From positions 1 to 10,691 of the forward strand of contig CAZMXI010000168.1 of the NCBI GenBank assembly GCA_964570205.1: a DNA stretch of 10,691 nucleotides, in the 5' to 3' direction. Numbering within the stretch: position 1 is the stretch's first letter; each line of letters starts with the position of its first letter. This document shows, piece by piece, positions 8,018-10,691 of this stretch. Source of the stretch: CAZMXI01 sp964570205. GTDB lineage: Bacteria; Planctomycetota; Phycisphaerae; Tepidisphaerales; Tepidisphaeraceae. A program made the translations under genes and the position numbers. The notes beneath the pieces are model-generated. The model made no database searches. It was given only the letters and a program-made list of their open reading frames with translations, and was not told the origin of the DNA.

Positions 8018-10507
8018 ATGAAACCAGCGACTACGCAGATCAATGGACACGGTCGTGTGCTGTTGATGGTGGCGATGACGCTTGCCTGGGCGCATGTCGT
8101 TTCGGCGCAGCCTCGGGTGTATCGCGATCGTGTGGAAGCGCACTGGCTGGATGGGGGAACTCGTTTCTGGTACCGCAATGAGCTGAAAGGCGGGAGCCGC
8201 GAGTTCATTCTCGTTGATGCTGCCAAAGGCGAGCGGCGGCCGGCGTTCGACCATGTGCGGGCGGCCGAGTCGCTGAGCCGGGCGATGGGACGGCAAGTCA
8301 TGTCGGCGCAGTTGCCCGTGGAGGAACTGCACTTCGCGCCGGACGCCGCGGGCATTGTGCTGCGCGGGAGAGAGAAGTCGTGGTGGTTGGATCTGCGCAG
8401 TTATGAGGTCCGCGAAGCGGCCGCCGGCACCCAGCCTGCGGCATCGCTGCCTGCGACAGGCACGCTGCGGGCCAGCCGGCGCACCGGCGCTGAGACGGAG
8501 ATCACTTTTGTGAACCGGATGGCCACGGATATCGAGGTCTTCTGGCTGGACGCTGAGGGGCAGAAACGACGTTACGCGACAGTCAAGCCAAACGAACGCT
8601 GGGCACAGCACACCTACGCCGGGCATGTCTGGCTGGCCGCCGACAAGGCCGGCAAGGTCCTGGGCGTGTTTGAGGCGACTGCCGAGAGATGCACGGCCCT
8701 GGTGGATGGACGGACTGCAACCGTGCGTCCGATCCCTGACGGGCGGCGGTCCGGAGGGGCGGCCGGTCGCCGGGCGGAGTCACCGAACGGCAAATGGGTG
8801 GCGTTTGTCCGGAATGAGAATCTGTGGATTCGAGCCACGGAAGGCGGGGAGGAAGTTCCGCTGAGTGCGGATGGGGTGGCGGAGGATGGGTATGCCGTCC
8901 AGAACGTGTGGTGGTCGCCCGATTCACGCAAGGTGGCGGCGCTCCGGGTGGCCAAAGCGCAGGAACACAAGGTGTACATTGTCGAGTCCTCCCCGAGGGA
9001 CCAGTTGCAGCCGAAGCTCAGGACGCTGGATTACTTGAAGCCGGGAGATCGGATCGCGTATCCGCGGGTGCGGCTGTTCGATGTCGAGCGGCGGCGGCCG
9101 ACACCGGTCAAGGATGAGCTGTTCGCCAATCCGTGGAGCATTGAGGATGTGAAGTGGGCGGCCGATTCATCGCGAATCACCTTCGTCTACAACCAGCGGG
9201 GACATCAGGCGCTGCAGGTCGTCGCGATCGATGGCGTTACGGGCCATTCCAGGGCGATCATCGACGAACAAAGCCGGACTTTCATCTGCTATTCGGGGAA
9301 GTACTTCTGCCGTTGGATCGGTGAGGAGGAGATCATCTGGATGTCCGAGCGGGATGGGTGGAACCACCTGTGGCTGTATGACGCCCGGACAGGGAGCGTC
9401 AAGAACCAGATGACCAGGGGCGAGTGGGTGGTTCAGTCGGTGGTGCATGTGGATCCGGAGAAGCGGCAGGTCTGGTTCCGTGCCGGCGGAATCCGGCCGG
9501 GACAGGATCCTTACTACGCCCATTTCTGCCGAGTTAATTTTGATGGCACCGGGCTCGTCGTGTTGACCGACGGCGATGGAACCCATGAGGTGACGTGGAC
9601 TCCAGGAAGCGATTACCTGATTGACCGGTGGTCACGCGTGGACCAGCCTCCTGTTCACGAACTGCGGCGCGCGGACGATGGCACGCTGGTGTGCAGTCTG
9701 GAGGAGGCGGATGCCAGCGAAGTGCTCGCAGATCGCGGTGGGCGCTGGCCGGAGCGGTTTGTCGCCAAGGGGCGCGATGGCAGGACGGACATCCACGGGG
9801 TGATTATCTGGCCGAGGAATTTCGATCCGGCCGGGAAGTACCCCATTGTGGAGAATATCTACGCCGGCCCGCAGGGTTTCTTTGCGCCCAAGGCGTTCCG
9901 GGCGCGCTACGGTCATCAGCAGCAGATAGCCGACATGGGCATGATCGTGGTGCAGTGCGATGGAATGGGGACCTCCGGGCGGTCGAAGTCGTTTCACGAT
10001 GTCTGCTGGCGAAACCTGCGGGATGCGGGCTTTCCGGATCGGATTGCATGGCTCAAGGCGGCCGGGGCGAAGTACCCGCAAATGGACCTGAACCGGGTGG
10101 GGATCTATGGTGGTTCGGCCGGGGGACAGAACGCGATGGCGGCGCTGCTATGGCATGGAGATTTCTACAAGGTGGCCGTTGCGGACTGCGGATGCCATGA
10201 CAATCGCATGGATAAGATATGGTGGAACGAGCAGTGGATGGGCTGGCCGGTGGGCAAGTGGTATGGGGAGAGCTCAAACTCGCTCAATGCCCATCGGCTT
10301 CAGGGCAAATTGATGCTGATCGTGGGCGAACTGGACAGCAATGTCGATCCCGCCTCGACCATGCAGGTCGTCAACGCACTGCAGAAGGCGGACAAGGATC
10401 TCGACCTGGTGATCGTGACCGGTGCGGGGCACGGAGCGGCCGAGACCCCATATGGGGCCCGGCGGCGGGCGCAATTCCTCTCACGCCATTTGTTGGGCGA
10501 AAGGTGA
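8018..10507 (+). CDS. Exported DPP-IV-family serine peptidase (S9) with an inserted VHL beta domain
   Basis: The protein has 829 residues from the ATG at 8018. Residues 1-30 form a Sec signal peptide with a likely VSA|Q cleavage, so it acts in the periplasm or outside. Residues about 31-145 begin the DPPIV_N beta-propeller. About 148-231 is a separate module resembling the pVHL beta domain. About 270-580 continue the propeller (SPDSRKVAAL; ERDGWNHLWLYD), and about 585-829 form the alpha/beta hydrolase. The triad is S700 (YGGSAGGQ), D773 (GELDSNVD) and H805 (GAGHG); human DPP4 has S630, D708 and H740. The S9 serine motif here is GGSAGG rather than the GWSYGG of DPP4. I do not see the D-W-x-Y-E-E-E motif that binds the substrate amino terminus in DPP4, so strict dipeptidyl release is uncertain. 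The in-frame ATG at 7889 is rejected because it would bury the signal peptide. It follows the S46 gene by 144 bp and may have its own promoter. Confidence 0.93.
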   Translation: MKPATTQINGHGRVLLMVAMTLAWAHVVSAQPRVYRDRVEAHWLDGGTRFWYRNELKGGSREFILVDAAKGERRPAFDHVRAAESLSRAMGRQVMSAQLPVEELHFAPDAAGIVLRGREKSWWLDLRSYEVREAAAGTQPAASLPATGTLRASRRTGAETEITFVNRMATDIEVFWLDAEGQKRRYATVKPNERWAQHTYAGHVWLAADKAGKVLGVFEATAERCTALVDGRTATVRPIPDGRRSGGAAGRRAESPNGKWVAFVRNENLWIRATEGGEEVPLSADGVAEDGYAVQNVWWSPDSRKVAALRVAKAQEHKVYIVESSPRDQLQPKLRTLDYLKPGDRIAYPRVRLFDVERRRPTPVKDELFANPWSIEDVKWAADSSRITFVYNQRGHQALQVVAIDGVTGHSRAIIDEQSRTFICYSGKYFCRWIGEEEIIWMSERDGWNHLWLYDARTGSVKNQMTRGEWVVQSVVHVDPEKRQVWFRAGGIRPGQDPYYAHFCRVNFDGTGLVVLTDGDGTHEVTWTPGSDYLIDRWSRVDQPPVHELRRADDGTLVCSLEEADASEVLADRGGRWPERFVAKGRDGRTDIHGVIIWPRNFDPAGKYPIVENIYAGPQGFFAPKAFRARYGHQQQIADMGMIVVQCDGMGTSGRSKSFHDVCWRNLRDAGFPDRIAWLKAAGAKYPQMDLNRVGIYGGSAGGQNAMAALLWHGDFYKVAVADCGCHDNRMDKIWWNEQWMGWPVGKWYGESSNSLNAHRLQGKLMLIVGELDSNVDPASTMQVVNALQKADKDLDLVIVTGAGHGAAETPYGARRRAQFLSRHLLGER
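8459..8710 (+). other. Domain-coding segment: VHL-like beta domain within the S9 peptidase
   Basis: Residues about 148-231 of the peptidase carry FVNR, EVFWLDAEGQ, YATVKP and HTYAGHVWL, the hallmark strings of the von Hippel-Lindau beta domain (human FCNR, PVWLNFDGE, YPTLPP, HSYRGHLWL). From N166 to L206 the alignment to human pVHL 78-118 runs without a gap at a constant offset of 88, with 14 of 41 identities by my count against the human sequence from memory. The hydroxyproline-pocket residues W88, Y98, S111, H115 and W117 correspond to W176, Y186, T199, H203 and W205. The elongin-C-binding alpha domain of pVHL is not present. Reading frame and codon use continue smoothly through the segment, so it is an integral domain, not an assembly junction. 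Confidence 0.85.
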
Positions 10508-10548
10508 CGACGGAGCGGGCGATGAATCGTCGGAATGCCACGCCCGGA

Positions 10549-10638
10549 TCACCCCTCCAGAATCCGCACTCCGCTGCCCTCCAACTCCTCCAGTATGGCC
10601 CGAAGCTCGCATCTCGCTTGGGCGCATGCGGCTGGTTC
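10549..10638 (-). other. Weak coding-like fragment on the - strand, possible end of a convergent or decayed gene
   Basis: On the - strand an open frame downstream of a TAG (10639-10641) ends at a TGA (10549-10551) and reads ELRAILEELEGSGVRILEG just before the stop, which looks like an amphipathic helix and a protein C-terminus. It has no start codon of its own. The frame that is open further upstream on the - strand is a different one, so a frameshift or decay would be needed to make a gene of it. The rest of 10508-10691 shows no RNA gene, repeat or convincing terminator. Confidence 0.2.
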
Positions 10639-10691
10639 CTAGAGCGTCCTCAATCCAGGCGTAGCGCAGTACGGCGCATGTTAGGCTTGCG

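Noticed and set aside
6746..8626. - strand open frame of 626 codons spanning the S46 gene end and the next gene start
   Set aside because: It crosses two well-supported + strand genes and an intergenic region with promoter-like elements; its composition is typical of a shadow frame.
10505..10535. GACGA...TCGTC pairing after the last peptidase stop as a terminator
   Set aside because: The 5-bp stem with a 16-nt loop and no T tract is too weak.

Overview
The window is a GC-rich, gene-dense bacterial stretch in which every firm gene lies on the + strand. It encodes one coherent function: breakdown and uptake of peptides, with a bias toward proline-containing ones. Two lipoproteins, one Sec-exported peptidase, an S46 peptidase and C/G-ending codons fit a GC-rich Gram-negative-type bacterium. 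The mix of S46, prolyl oligopeptidase, POT transporter and a sialidase-like neighbour reminds me of Planctomycetota (Phycisphaerae-like), but no marker gene proves this and the assignment is tentative.

Layout: 1-174 is the C-terminal end of an Asp-box (sialidase/BNR-like) protein cut by the window edge, with coding-like sequence continuing in the same frame past its stop. 285-1580 is a cytoplasmic Xaa-Pro aminopeptidase (PepP type, M24B). 1688-3490 is a POT/PTR2 proton-coupled peptide transporter with an apparent extra pair of membrane helices. 3518-5695 is a lipoprotein prolyl oligopeptidase (S9A). 5744-7873 is a lipoprotein S46 dipeptidyl peptidase of the DPP7 (Gly) type. 7874-8017 is an intergenic region with a TTGACA box, a perfect 7+1+7 inverted repeat and a TATATT box 7 nt before the next start. 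8018-10507 is a secreted DPP-IV-family (S9B/S9C-like) serine peptidase. 10508-10691 holds no gene I can support, only a weak reading frame on the - strand.

How they would work together (inference): the two lipoprotein peptidases and the exported S9 peptidase cut extracytoplasmic peptides, the POT transporter imports di- and tripeptides, and cytoplasmic PepP removes the residue in front of proline. Small gaps (27 and 48 bp) join the transporter, POP and S46 genes. The last gene has its own candidate promoter region.

The most striking observation is inside the last gene. Residues about 148-231 of the exported peptidase look like a von Hippel-Lindau (VHL) beta domain. It aligns to human pVHL without gaps over the core, and all five hydroxyproline-pocket positions are kept (W88, Y98, S111 as Thr, H115, W117). 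A hydroxyproline-reading module built into a proline-type peptidase, in a proline-peptide cassette, suggests a system aimed at hydroxyproline-rich proteins such as collagen or plant/algal cell-wall glycoproteins. The domain call rests on sequence pattern alone. The hydroxyproline function is a hypothesis.
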